21,957 nucleotides of DNA, from positions 1 to 21,957 of the forward strand of contig JAFGOZ010000454.1 of assembly GCA_016926235.1 (NCBI GenBank), written 5' to 3'. The notes beneath the pieces were generated by a model. The model was not told the origin of the DNA, made no database searches, and saw nothing but the letters and a program-made list of their open reading frames with translations. Source of the stretch: Bacteroidales bacterium (GTDB lineage Bacteria; Bacteroidota; Bacteroidia; Bacteroidales; UBA10428). Positions 1 to 6,749 of this stretch are shown here, in pieces. How positions within the stretch are numbered: position 1 is the stretch's first letter; each line of letters opens with the position of its first letter. Made by a program: the position numbers and the translations under genes.

Positions 1-290
1 ATCTGTGTTCGTCCTTCAACCGGTACTTCCTGTGTTGTATATCCGATGAATGAAAAGGAAAGTGTTGCAGCAGCTGGCACTCCTGCCAGCGAAAAACGCC
101 CGTCGGTGCCGGTAACAGTGCCGGATTGTGATCCTTTAATAAGCACATAAACGCCCGGCACGGGTTCGCCCGACTCGTCGGTGACCACGCCCGAAACAGA
201 AATGTTCTGGGCATTCATCGTTGAAAAAATGCCAAGGCAAATAAGGCATAACAATAATATTTTTGAATAATCAGGTTTGTGTTTTTTCAT
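1..290 (-). CDS. SusC/RagA-type TonB-dependent receptor, N-terminal part only
   Basis: Reading the minus strand from the ATG at 290-288 gives an open frame that runs off the left edge of the window. Residues 1-28 form a signal peptide: a Lys-rich start, a Leu/Ile/Cys-rich core (LLLCLICLGIF) and an end at MNAQ. The mature part begins with a carboxypeptidase-regulatory-like beta-sandwich typical of SusC-family outer-membrane receptors, with VSGVVTDESGEPVPGV, then GTDGRFSL and LSFSFIGY. Such receptors import glycans or other large nutrients together with a SusD lipoprotein. About 97 codons are visible and the barrel and TonB-plug are outside the window. It looks richer in G+C than the genes to its right and probably belongs to the host core genome. 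The family is clear; the substrate cannot be told. Confidence 0.85.
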   Translation of the reverse strand, partial: MKKHKPDYSKILLLCLICLGIFSTMNAQNISVSGVVTDESGEPVPGVYVLIKGSQSGTVTGTDGRFSLAGVPAAATLSFSFIGYTTQEVPVEGRTQ

Positions 291-324
291 AGTATGGTGT
301 TTTTTGATTGGGTAAATGCTAAAG

Positions 325-449
325 AGAGGCCAAAGGAGAAAATCGGATAAAGACACGGGAGTCAGGACCGGGACGGAACTGACCAACGGGCCCGTGATCC
401 TGATCCCGTGCAACCTAAAATAAACCCTATCTTCTGGCTCCCGGCCTCT
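325..449. repeat. Nested inverted repeats in the receptor leader
   Basis: The leader upstream of the receptor start contains a long imperfect inverted repeat: cacgggagtcagga (354-367) matches tcctgatcccgtg (398-410) over 13 pairs with one unpaired G, and cgggcccg sits in the loop. A weaker outer pair is agaggcc (325-331) with ggcctct (443-449). This DNA is GC-rich. In the receptor mRNA it would fold about 60-120 nt before the start codon. I recognise no riboswitch class. It could be a leader attenuator, an RNA-binding site or a terminator at the island edge. In the rest of 291-766 I see only AT-rich DNA, the flanking repeat at 602-623 and the promoter-like box at 741. Confidence 0.5.
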
Positions 450-601
450 ATGGGGGACGGGTAAAGACATCTGATTCTACCGGAATAATCAAGATTATTT
501 GTACCTCATATATATGGAAACAGTTTTTTATTTGATTTTTCATGAAACTTCAATAACTTTAAAATCTTATTCTTAGATGTTTATAAAGGTGCTAACAGTA
601 T

Positions 602-623
602 AAAAAATGGTAGATCAGTTTAT
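602..623 (+). repeat. 22-bp flanking direct repeat, left copy
   Basis: The 22 bases aaaaaatggt..atcagtttat match positions 1986-2007 at 20 of 22 positions; only the two central bases differ (ag here, ct there). The two copies sit just before and just after the block of three XRE regulators. The left copy is followed by cccc and the right copy by a G run. They could be operators shared by the regulators or the scar of a mobile unit. The similarity is directly visible; the role is not known. Confidence 0.55.
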
Positions 624-740
624 CCCCGTCTTTGTGTATTTCTTGAAATACCCCCTATACAAATGAACCAACAAATAAATTGGGCAGGAAAAAAAACACT
701 TCTTTCTGGAGAAGTTTTACTTCTTTATTGGAAGTTTTAG

Positions 741-748
741 TATATTTG
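741..748 (+). promoter_or_regulatory. Putative Bacteroidota -7 element (TATATTTG)
   Basis: TATATTTG matches the TAnnTTTG consensus of the Bacteroidota primary sigma factor and lies 18 bases before the ATG at 767. That would give a very short leader for the XRE operon. The upstream -33 region (gttttac near 714-720) matches TTTG only weakly, so this is a tentative call. Confidence 0.35.
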
Positions 749-766
749 AATAAAATACCAGCAAAA

Positions 767-1147
767 ATGAAAATCGGAAAGAATATTATTGAGATACGTG
801 AGGCTAAAGGTTATAGCCGACAGTATGTCGCAGATGAACTTGGTTTAAGCTTATCTGATTATGAATGCATAGAAAATGATTCCTGCGAGATAACCCTATC
901 CAGACTTAATGAAATTGCCAAAATATTGTCATGTAGCCTCATTTACATATTGCAATACAAGGAGGCAAATGGTAGTATATATAACCATTTTGATAATAAT
1001 GGCAACAGGGGAGTCAATATCAGAATTCAAGGCATTGACCAAGTAGAAATCAGAAAGGCTTACCAAGATTTATATAAGAAAGAGTTAGAGAGAGTCCCCA
1101 AACTTGAAAAATTACTTCGGGATAATAACATTGATTTTGATTTTTGA
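767..1147 (+). CDS. XRE-family HTH regulator, first of three tandem paralogues
   Basis: This 126-aa protein has an N-terminal five-helix XRE/Cro-type DNA-binding domain (about residues 1-63: KNIIEIREAKGYSRQYVADE, then LSRLNEIAKILSC). A short Asn/Gly-rich segment follows (YNHFDNNGNRGVNI, 72-85), and a charged amphipathic helix closes the protein at 96-121. I chose the ATG at 767 because MKIGKNIIEIRE aligns exactly with the starts of the two paralogues downstream; the frame could be extended to a TTG at 680. The next gene starts 11 bp after the stop, so an operon is likely. The HTH loop is the most diverged of the three (SLSDYECIEND). It probably acts as a repressor or activator; its target is unknown. 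Confidence 0.75.
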   Translation: MKIGKNIIEIREAKGYSRQYVADELGLSLSDYECIENDSCEITLSRLNEIAKILSCSLIYILQYKEANGSIYNHFDNNGNRGVNIRIQGIDQVEIRKAYQDLYKKELERVPKLEKLLRDNNIDFDF

Positions 1148-1158
1148 TTTTATATTTA

Positions 1159-1548
1159 ATGAATGTCGGTAATAATATAAAGGAAATCAGAGAAGTTGAA
1201 AAGAACTATAAGCGAAGCTATGTGGCTAATAAGCTAGGAATTACAACAAGAGCCTATGCCAATATTGAGAATAATGTGACTAATTTAACCCTTCAACGTC
1301 TTGATGAAATTGCCGAAATATTTGAATGTACTTCTTTATATATTCTGAACCATCAGCAAACAAAAAAAGAGTTTTACAATCATTTCCATAATTATAGCGG
1401 TAACCAAGGGGTAAATATTATGAAACAAAGCATTCAATCTCAATCAACTGATATTATACAAAAATTGCAGGAAGAACTTTTGGCAAGTGAAAGGAGTCGT
1501 ATAGTTTTGTTAGAAGCTTTATTGCGAAGTAATAATATTGATTTCTAA
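1159..1548 (+). CDS. XRE-family HTH regulator, second tandem paralogue
   Basis: A 129-aa paralogue of its two neighbours. The XRE domain spans about residues 1-64 (NNIKEIREVEKNYKRSYVAN, recognition helix region ITTRAYANIENN, then LQRLDEIAEIFECT). The linker carries the shared motif FYNHFHNYSGNQGVNI (72-87). The C-terminal helix (98-124) is coiled-coil-like and ends in LLRSNNIDF, echoing LLRDNNIDF in the first copy. The start at 1159 is set by alignment to the paralogues; an in-frame TTG at 1144 would overlap the previous stop and looks less likely. The Asn-rich linker plus short coiled coil resembles a family of small Bacteroidota HTH proteins, where the helix would serve dimerisation. Function beyond DNA binding is inferred. 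Confidence 0.78.
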   Translation: MNVGNNIKEIREVEKNYKRSYVANKLGITTRAYANIENNVTNLTLQRLDEIAEIFECTSLYILNHQQTKKEFYNHFHNYSGNQGVNIMKQSIQSQSTDIIQKLQEELLASERSRIVLLEALLRSNNIDF

Positions 1549-1563
1549 CCTAAAATTTATCTC

Positions 1564-1935
1564 ATGAAGATAGGTGACAATATCAGAGAAATAAGGGAAA
1601 AGGAAAAAAGCCTGAAAAAGGAAGATGTAGCCAAAGCTTTAGGTATTACAACCAAAGCATACAGCAATATCGAAAACAATGTTTCCGACATTACGCTGAC
1701 ACGCTTGCTGGAAATATCCGAAATCTTCGGATGTACACCGGAATATATCCTGAATCTTCAGGACAAGGCGGCCTATACTAATCATTTCAACAACTATGAG
1801 GGCAATCAGGGTGTCAATATAATGTTTCAGGGTTGTTCTTCCGAACAAGTAAAGAATTTAGAAGAACAATTAAAAAGTAGTAAGGATAACCTGAAACATT
1901 TACAACAGACGATTAGAAGGAGCAGGAATAATTAA
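1564..1935 (+). CDS. XRE-family HTH regulator, third tandem paralogue
   Basis: A 123-aa protein with the same layout: XRE domain 1-64 (DNIREIREKEKSLKKEDVAK, ITTKAYSNIENN, LTRLLEISEIFGCT), linker motif TNHFNNYEGNQGVNI (72-86), and a Lys/Gln-rich coiled coil (95-120) that ends in RRSRNN instead of the NNIDF ending of the other two. It begins 15 bp after the second gene. Copies two and three share ITT(R/K)AY(A/S)NIENNV and are closer to each other than to copy one. This pattern suggests stepwise local duplication, possibly giving regulators that heterodimerise or cross-repress. The final 303 bp before the next gene hold repeats and a G-rich tract. Confidence 0.78.
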   Translation: MKIGDNIREIREKEKSLKKEDVAKALGITTKAYSNIENNVSDITLTRLLEISEIFGCTPEYILNLQDKAAYTNHFNNYEGNQGVNIMFQGCSSEQVKNLEEQLKSSKDNLKHLQQTIRRSRNN

Positions 1936-1985
1936 ATGTTAGTGTTTATACCTTTTTAAATAAGGAACAGTAAATAAATCTATCA

Positions 1986-2007
1986 AAAAAATGGTCTATC
2001 AGTTTAT
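1986..2007 (+). repeat. 22-bp flanking direct repeat, right copy
   Basis: Right-hand partner of 602-623 (20 of 22 bases identical), 51 bases after the last XRE gene. It is followed directly by a run of nine G. Its position on the far side of the triplet is what makes it notable; see the left copy for interpretations. Confidence 0.55.
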
Positions 2008-2051
2008 GGGGGGGGGTAGGAAAGAAGGGGTAGGGATGGTTTAGGTTGGGG
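2008..2051 (+). other. G-rich tract with G9 run, possible G-quadruplex
   Basis: Nine consecutive G (2008-2016) are followed by GGGG (2027-2030), GGG (2033-2035) and GGGG (2048-2051) on the plus strand, within otherwise AT-rich intergenic DNA. Four or more G tracts of three or longer satisfy the usual G-quadruplex pattern, although loops of 10 and 12 bases weaken it unless the G9 run supplies two tracts. A homopolymer of this length is also prone to slippage. It lies about 200 bp upstream of the start at 2251, so any effect would be on transcription rather than on frame. Confidence 0.4.
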
Positions 2052-2106
2052 TCTTTATTTTAGTAGGCGTAATGAGGTTCGGTGCAAATGAGATGTAATA
2101 AGGTGG

Positions 2107-2225
2107 ACTTATTATAAGGCTCAATTTCAATAAGAAAGTACTTATTATAAAAATAGGGCTAATTTAGACTTGACTAATAAGGAAATAAATACCATTATGG
2201 TATTTACACTCGTTACGTGTGTAAA
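2107..2225. promoter_or_regulatory. Operator-like repeats upstream of the winged-helix gene
   Basis: An exact 11-bp direct repeat acttattataa occurs at 2107-2117 and 2140-2150, 33 bp apart, about three helical turns. Further down, TTTACAC (2203-2209) and GTGTAAA (2219-2225) form a 7-bp-arm inverted repeat just after the near-palindrome accattatggt (2191-2201). All lie between the XRE triplet and the ATG at 2251, a plausible place for regulator binding by one of the neighbouring HTH proteins. Nothing else is seen in 1936-2250 apart from the G-rich tract and flanking repeat. Confidence 0.35.
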
Positions 2226-2250
2226 GACCCCGAACTAATTGACAGAACAC

Positions 2251-3195
2251 ATGAATTTGAAACAACAATTGCAAGAAAAAAACTACTTTTTAAGAAAAGC
2301 TTATGAAGCTGCGTATGAATATGCTCCTTCAAGTCCATTATCAGTACGTTTAAACCCAAGAGAATTTGGAAAGTCAATAGGTATTGATGAGATTAAGACT
2401 GAAAGAATAATGGTGGAGCTTGTTGATGATGGTTTTATTCAGTCCTCTTTAGGAATGGGAATGCTTTTAATTACCAGGCTTGGTCTTGAGTATTTAAGGG
2501 AAATAGAAGATGAACTATTGACATCAGATATTCAGTTTGGTGACAATCAAGATTTTGATATACAAAACATAAATAAATCAAATAACATAAATATGAAACA
2601 ATCTGAGAAGCTTGACCTTATCTTACGAGAGTTGTACAAATTCAAAAATGACGGTAAATACCATTCAATTGGCTTGATTTGTCAGTCATTGAATATTCCT
2701 CTTGACTCACTTTCGGAACTAAATAAAATCGCAACCCGTCTTAAAGATGATGGATTTATTAAAGCAAGTATTACTCTTCAGGATTGTTCTGCAGAACTTA
2801 CAAGTTATGGTATTGAATATTGTGAAGAGAATTCTTATTCATATTCAGGGCATTCAATCATCACAAATAATTACAGTATCTCAATTGTGAATAGCCCAAA
2901 TTCAAATATTGTAAACCAATCTTCAAATGTATCAATCCTGCAAAATACAAGCGAAGTAAATGAAGCTATTGAAAAGATTAGGGAAACAATTGCAACTGAC
3001 AACACAATTGAAAAGACAAAAGCCACTGAAATTATAGAGTGTTTAAATGAGATTCAAGAGTGCCTAAAGAATAGTCAGAAACCGAAATTTGCAGTTAAAT
3101 CACTTCTTGACATTGCAGGTGGAATATCTTCAATTGCAAGTTGGGTGACGACATTGGGCCAATTTGCAGGATTAATACCAATACCAGGTCCATAA
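2251..3195 (+). CDS. Duplicated winged-helix-like protein with hydrophobic C-terminus, unknown function
   Basis: I do not recognise this 314-aa protein. It contains an internal duplication: LVDDGFIQSS..ITRLGLEYLRE (57-84) aligns with LKDDGFIKAS..LTSYGIEYCEE (164-193), and each is preceded by helices, which fits two winged-helix-like units at about 10-85 and 118-193. A Ser/Asn-rich, beta-prone stretch follows (206-232: NSPNSNI, NQSSNVSI), then charged helices (234-275) and a hydrophobic Gly/Ser/Ile tail (280-314, ending IPIPGP). The tail could be a membrane-active segment, as in some abortive-infection effectors, or a packing helix. ATG 2251 was preferred over an in-frame TTG at 2239. It stands alone between the regulators and a nuclease-like gene; its role is open. 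Confidence 0.6.
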   Translation: MNLKQQLQEKNYFLRKAYEAAYEYAPSSPLSVRLNPREFGKSIGIDEIKTERIMVELVDDGFIQSSLGMGMLLITRLGLEYLREIEDELLTSDIQFGDNQDFDIQNINKSNNINMKQSEKLDLILRELYKFKNDGKYHSIGLICQSLNIPLDSLSELNKIATRLKDDGFIKASITLQDCSAELTSYGIEYCEENSYSYSGHSIITNNYSISIVNSPNSNIVNQSSNVSILQNTSEVNEAIEKIRETIATDNTIEKTKATEIIECLNEIQECLKNSQKPKFAVKSLLDIAGGISSIASWVTTLGQFAGLIPIPGP

Positions 3196-3374
3196 CAAAA
3201 ACACCAGCAAGTAATATCGTAAATAATTCATTGCCTGACAGTGCGTTTGCTAATGTTTATAGCTTTTATATATCTTTTAGTAACCAAATAAGTTAAAGCT
3301 ATGACGCCAGCCAGACAACGAATCATATAAAATGGGCAGCTGTTTGACATCGTTTAGAAATCAATGATATAAAA

Positions 3375-4262
3375 GTGAAATCTGAAAAGCTATTTAATAT
3401 ATTAGAAGGATTTGATTTAGAATTATTACACAATCCAGAATTCAAGGAAGATTCTGTGCGGGAGGAGATAATTCTACCAATAATTAAGGGATTAGGATAT
3501 CATACCGATAAACCTTATCAAATAGTTCGGAGCAGGAAACTTCTTCATCCTTTTGTTTCAATCGGCTCAAAAAGAAAGGATATTTATATTATTCCAGATT
3601 ATTTATTGGAGGTTGATAATAAGCCAGCTTGGATACTTGATGCAAAATCTCCTTCAGAATCAATTATTAAATCAATACACGTTGAGCAAGCATATTCGTA
3701 TTCAATTCACTGTGAAGTAAGAGTTAAGTTTTTTGCATTGTGCAACGGGTTAGAGTTTGCACTGTATAATATTGAGGAGGTTAAACCAATACTACATTTT
3801 CCGATAAAAGCGCTGCCTTTATATTGGGAAACCCTAAAACAATACTTAACTCCGGAAAATATTTTTGCTAGTAATCCTTTAAAGTACAGTAAGGATTTAG
3901 GTTTACATTTAAAACGTCTTGGATTTGACTCATTTGAAAGTTTGATTTTTCCTAATGTTCCAATTACAAATATTGGACAAATAGACCCTGATTATTTTTC
4001 TTTATCTGGTACAGTAAATGAGAACGATGAAAGATTTGTGGTGACATTTGACTTTGGAATTAATGTATTTGAACAATTAAAAGGTAAGATTCCTGATGAA
4101 GTAATAAAGATATTGAGTACTAGGAAATCGGATTCAAGACAGACAGTAAAATTTGGGGATAGAGTTTTCTTCGTTAATATTGATTGTAAAATTGGTTCAC
4201 AATTGGCGGAAAATGACAAAGAGATATTTTTACCACTATGGATTAACTCAATTATTGATTAA
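3375..4262 (+). CDS. Orphan PD-(D/E)XK nuclease-like protein, HsdR N-terminal type
   Basis: This 295-aa protein begins at GTG 3375; the upstream ATG at 3364 is out of frame. Residues 20-135 match the nuclease fold found at the N-terminus of type I restriction subunits (HSDR_N-type). E30 lies in a VREEIILPIIKGLGY helix, D75 in IIPDYLLEV, D89-A-K91 in AWILDAKSP, and the trailing helix has HVEQAYSYS. This is the E, D, (D/E)xK, Q pattern of active PD-(D/E)XK enzymes. There is no helicase and no HsdM or HsdS next to it, and the C-terminal half (about 150-295) is unrecognised. It could be a stand-alone defence nuclease or the surviving part of a larger system. Catalysis is inferred from residues only. 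Confidence 0.65.
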   Translation: MKSEKLFNILEGFDLELLHNPEFKEDSVREEIILPIIKGLGYHTDKPYQIVRSRKLLHPFVSIGSKRKDIYIIPDYLLEVDNKPAWILDAKSPSESIIKSIHVEQAYSYSIHCEVRVKFFALCNGLEFALYNIEEVKPILHFPIKALPLYWETLKQYLTPENIFASNPLKYSKDLGLHLKRLGFDSFESLIFPNVPITNIGQIDPDYFSLSGTVNENDERFVVTFDFGINVFEQLKGKIPDEVIKILSTRKSDSRQTVKFGDRVFFVNIDCKIGSQLAENDKEIFLPLWINSIID

Positions 4263-4318
4263 GTAAAAAGGGCAAGCCGCTAATAAATAGGTCTTCATGT
4301 GGTAGCTTTTCGCGACCG

Positions 4319-4335
4319 AACATGAAACTCATGTT
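4319..4335. repeat. Short perfect hairpin downstream of the nuclease gene
   Basis: AACATGA (4319-4325) and TCATGTT (4329-4335) form a 7-bp stem with a 3-base loop. No T run follows, so it is not a convincing terminator. It sits in the 292-bp spacer before the SIR2 gene, which otherwise holds only the group II intron-like copy at 4363-4451. Confidence 0.35.
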
Positions 4336-4362
4336 GCACGAAATCCTGGTCGTTTTTCCCAA

Positions 4363-4451
4363 CCATATCCAGGAATTATCCACAAAAATGTGTAAATTGG
4401 TTTTCGCAGTAGAAAGCGAAACATTAACCTGAGGACCGATTCTAAATGGGA
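4363..4451 (+). mobile_element. Group II intron-like 3' fragment, copy A
   Basis: This 89-bp stretch (from ccatatcc to aaatggga) closely matches 6547-6631, by eye at over 80% identity, including long blocks such as agaaagc.aaacattaacc. Copy B continues into sequence resembling group II intron domains V and VI, whereas copy A diverges soon after cctgagga. It is therefore best read as a truncated relic of the same element. A small hairpin (ttttcgc with the following agaaagc) is shared. The two copies lie on either side of the SIR2 gene. Confidence 0.45.
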
Positions 4452-4554
4452 GTAATCAAGATATCCTTGAGAAAATCTCTTTGAGCATTATTCCGTGATA
4501 ACCTATTTCGAAGCAGAGTACAAAATAATTCACGAAACTTAATGAATCCGAATA

Positions 4555-6381
4555 TTGAAACAAAAGTCGATTTTAATCCAAGATGCACAGAATCTATATG
4601 ATTTATTAGGTGATTCATTTATTCTATTGACCGGAAGTGCAATATCAGGTGCTAATTATCCATGCGTTCCTATGGTCATCGACGTAATGGAGAAAATCTT
4701 TGAGATAATAAGCATAAATTTAAGAGATGGAGCATTTGAAGAGAGAATTGTATCAAACTATGCCAAATCTCTGTGCAAAAATGGTAAATATCATTATTTA
4801 CTTAACAGCACAAAATTCGAAGAATTCCTTGGAATTCTTCAGTTAATCTTAGGCAGAACCCAGCTTAATAAACTTTTGAAAATATTGTATTTATGCCATC
4901 CGGACGAATATGGACCAAATCAAAAAGCTATTTCCTGGCTTTTAGAAAATCAAAAATGTATTATTTGTTTAACGACCAATTTTGATAATTCTCTAGAAAA
5001 TGCATCTGACCATATAGAGACCTACTCCTATATTGATTATCTCAATATTATAAGTAAGATTGGAAGTGTTCCAATACAATTGAAATTACATGGAAATGTC
5101 AGAAATAATTCTTGTGTAGCGACTAACAAAGCTATTTTTAAACATACAAGTGTCAAAACATATGATTTCCTGATTGAGTTGCTAAAGGATAAAAATATTC
5201 TTGTTTTGGGATATAGCGGTAACGGCGATATTGATATCTATCCTAATCTTTCACAATCAAAAGATGCTAATTTCTTTTGGTGTGAGTATAAAGCGAACAA
5301 AACAGTACCAGATTGTTCAAAATATAAAGTTATTTGTGATTTAGGTTCTAGTGATCCCAATAAGAATCTCTTGTTGGGTTTGGCTATATGTCACGGCTGG
5401 AATTCTGATGATAAAGGATGCAAACATGATTGGGAAAATATTTTAGAAAAATGGTGTGATTCGATTAATCACGAAAAATTAGCCAGAATACTTATTCAAG
5501 TATTAATAAAAAAGCCTGATTGGCAAGTAGTCCATGTAATGACATTTTATCCCTACACAATTTATTCTGATAATATTGATATTAATAGAGGCATAGCCTG
5601 TTTACAAAAATCAGCCTATGGAATAGCTGAAAAAATATTCACCAATTTAATTAATAATACAATCCTTAATAAGGACCAATTAGTAACAGCAAAACTTTAT
5701 TTAGGATTTGTTCAATGGCGAATGGGTAAATTTAAGAAATCCTTACAAACTCTTTGGTGGTTTTATAGTATAGATTCTTATGGTTATACAGAAATGCAAA
5801 AAGTCCAAATAAGTGATGGGCATAGAGTCTATTTAGAAGTTATTAGAGACTGGATGCAGTTACAGTCATCAAAGCAAAGAAGACAGAGAATTTATGAGAG
5901 TTATAAAACGGAAAATATGTTAATGAAATTTAAATCTCTTAAAACCTTTGATTTTGCTGAGGATATACTTAAAAAAGTTATTATTTTGCACATTATATAT
6001 TTAAAAGAAGGAAGAAAAGATAAAGAATTCGTCAATGATGTTAAAAAATTATTCAGACTATGTTACGATACAAAAAACTGGGATATAGCAGAAGCAGTTG
6101 GACGCTTGTTTGTTAGTGTGTCATTTACTAAGGGATTACTAGCTCTATTACGAATTGATTATGAATTAATAAAAAGAAAGCAAATTAATATTTTACGTAA
6201 GAGTCTTGCTGCAATTCTCAATAAAATAACTCTTGGAACTTTTCCTTGGTTTACAATAGGTCTAATCGATAGTCCTATTTTGTATAATATTGTTTCAGTT
6301 TTTAGAAATTCTCTATATCAGTATAAAGTATCTCGTTGGCTAAAACAGAAAGATCTAGAAGAAAATAAAGACATCTTTTAA
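4555..6381 (+). CDS. SIR2-domain protein with helical C-terminal sensor-like region
   Basis: This 608-aa protein has an N-terminal SIR2-like NAD-binding domain: GSAIS (27-31, the GAGxS motif with Ser for Gly), TTNFDNSLE (140-148), LKLHG with H179, and GYSGNGDID (219-227). In defence-associated sirtuins the Asn of TTNFD and the His act in NAD hydrolysis, so it is predicted to deplete NAD on phage recognition. Residues 270-608 are helix-rich with TPR-like character (GIACLQKSAYGIAEKIFTNL; AKLYLGFVQWRMGKFKKSLQ) and probably form the sensor or oligomerisation part. The only in-frame start before GSAIS is TTG 4555, and a TGA lies at 4543. An ATG at 4542 is offset by one base, so either the start is unusual or a single-base indel has split it. 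No partner gene is obligatory. Confidence 0.72.
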   Translation: MKQKSILIQDAQNLYDLLGDSFILLTGSAISGANYPCVPMVIDVMEKIFEIISINLRDGAFEERIVSNYAKSLCKNGKYHYLLNSTKFEEFLGILQLILGRTQLNKLLKILYLCHPDEYGPNQKAISWLLENQKCIICLTTNFDNSLENASDHIETYSYIDYLNIISKIGSVPIQLKLHGNVRNNSCVATNKAIFKHTSVKTYDFLIELLKDKNILVLGYSGNGDIDIYPNLSQSKDANFFWCEYKANKTVPDCSKYKVICDLGSSDPNKNLLLGLAICHGWNSDDKGCKHDWENILEKWCDSINHEKLARILIQVLIKKPDWQVVHVMTFYPYTIYSDNIDINRGIACLQKSAYGIAEKIFTNLINNTILNKDQLVTAKLYLGFVQWRMGKFKKSLQTLWWFYSIDSYGYTEMQKVQISDGHRVYLEVIRDWMQLQSSKQRRQRIYESYKTENMLMKFKSLKTFDFAEDILKKVIILHIIYLKEGRKDKEFVNDVKKLFRLCYDTKNWDIAEAVGRLFVSVSFTKGLLALLRIDYELIKRKQINILRKSLAAILNKITLGTFPWFTIGLIDSPILYNIVSVFRNSLYQYKVSRWLKQKDLEENKDIF

Positions 6382-6546
6382 TGAAGCCGGGATATTGAAG
6401 AATTGAGGATAATCCAAAATTTAATTTTCGGCTAAAGTTTATATGACCGACCCCCCGATAGCCAAAGGTTGTTAACATAGTTGGGCTGCGGTTGTACCGC
6501 CGTCCTAATATCTTTCCAGGCTTTGTCTGAGATATAGTTTTCACAT

Positions 6547-6710
6547 CCATATCCCGGAATTATCTATAAAATATGTAAATTGCTTTTCGCAGCAGAAAGC
6601 AAAACATTAACCTGAGGAGCTGGATATGGGAATCGAAACTCATTACCGAAGTAAATAGAACTGTACGTCCGGATCTGCGAGGGGGTAGGCGGAGTAATCC
6701 GTCTTCCTAT
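6547..6710 (+). mobile_element. Group II intron 3'-end remnant (domain V/VI-like), copy B
   Basis: After the part shared with copy A, the sequence reads gagctggatatggg, a GAAA turn, then (after about 20 extra bases) cgtccggatctgcgaggggg. This is the two-strand pattern of group II intron domain V followed by the GAGGGGG junction. The stretch taggcggagtaatccgtct then folds as a short domain VI-like hairpin, and the remnant ends in cttcctat, a YAY-type 3' end. Extra bases inside domain V and one mismatch suggest an inactive relic. No reverse transcriptase frame is visible upstream. The preceding 6382-6546 holds no gene I can support. Confidence 0.5.
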
Positions 6711-6749
6711 CTTAATTTGGCACAAATTGAAAACCAAAAAATACACTCA

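Noticed and set aside
680..766. N-terminal extension of the first XRE regulator to TTG 680
   Set aside because: The two paralogues start at the position equal to ATG 767, and a promoter-like TATATTTG lies inside the extension.
3375..6381. A type I restriction system or a two-gene Thoeris-like system
   Set aside because: There is no methylase, specificity or helicase gene by the nuclease-like gene, and no TIR gene by the SIR2 gene; the two are also separated by intron debris.
6302..6746. Minus-strand open frames across the spacer after the SIR2 gene
   Set aside because: They overlap the group II intron-like sequence and the end of the SIR2 gene, lack recognisable motifs, and vary in composition like chance frames.
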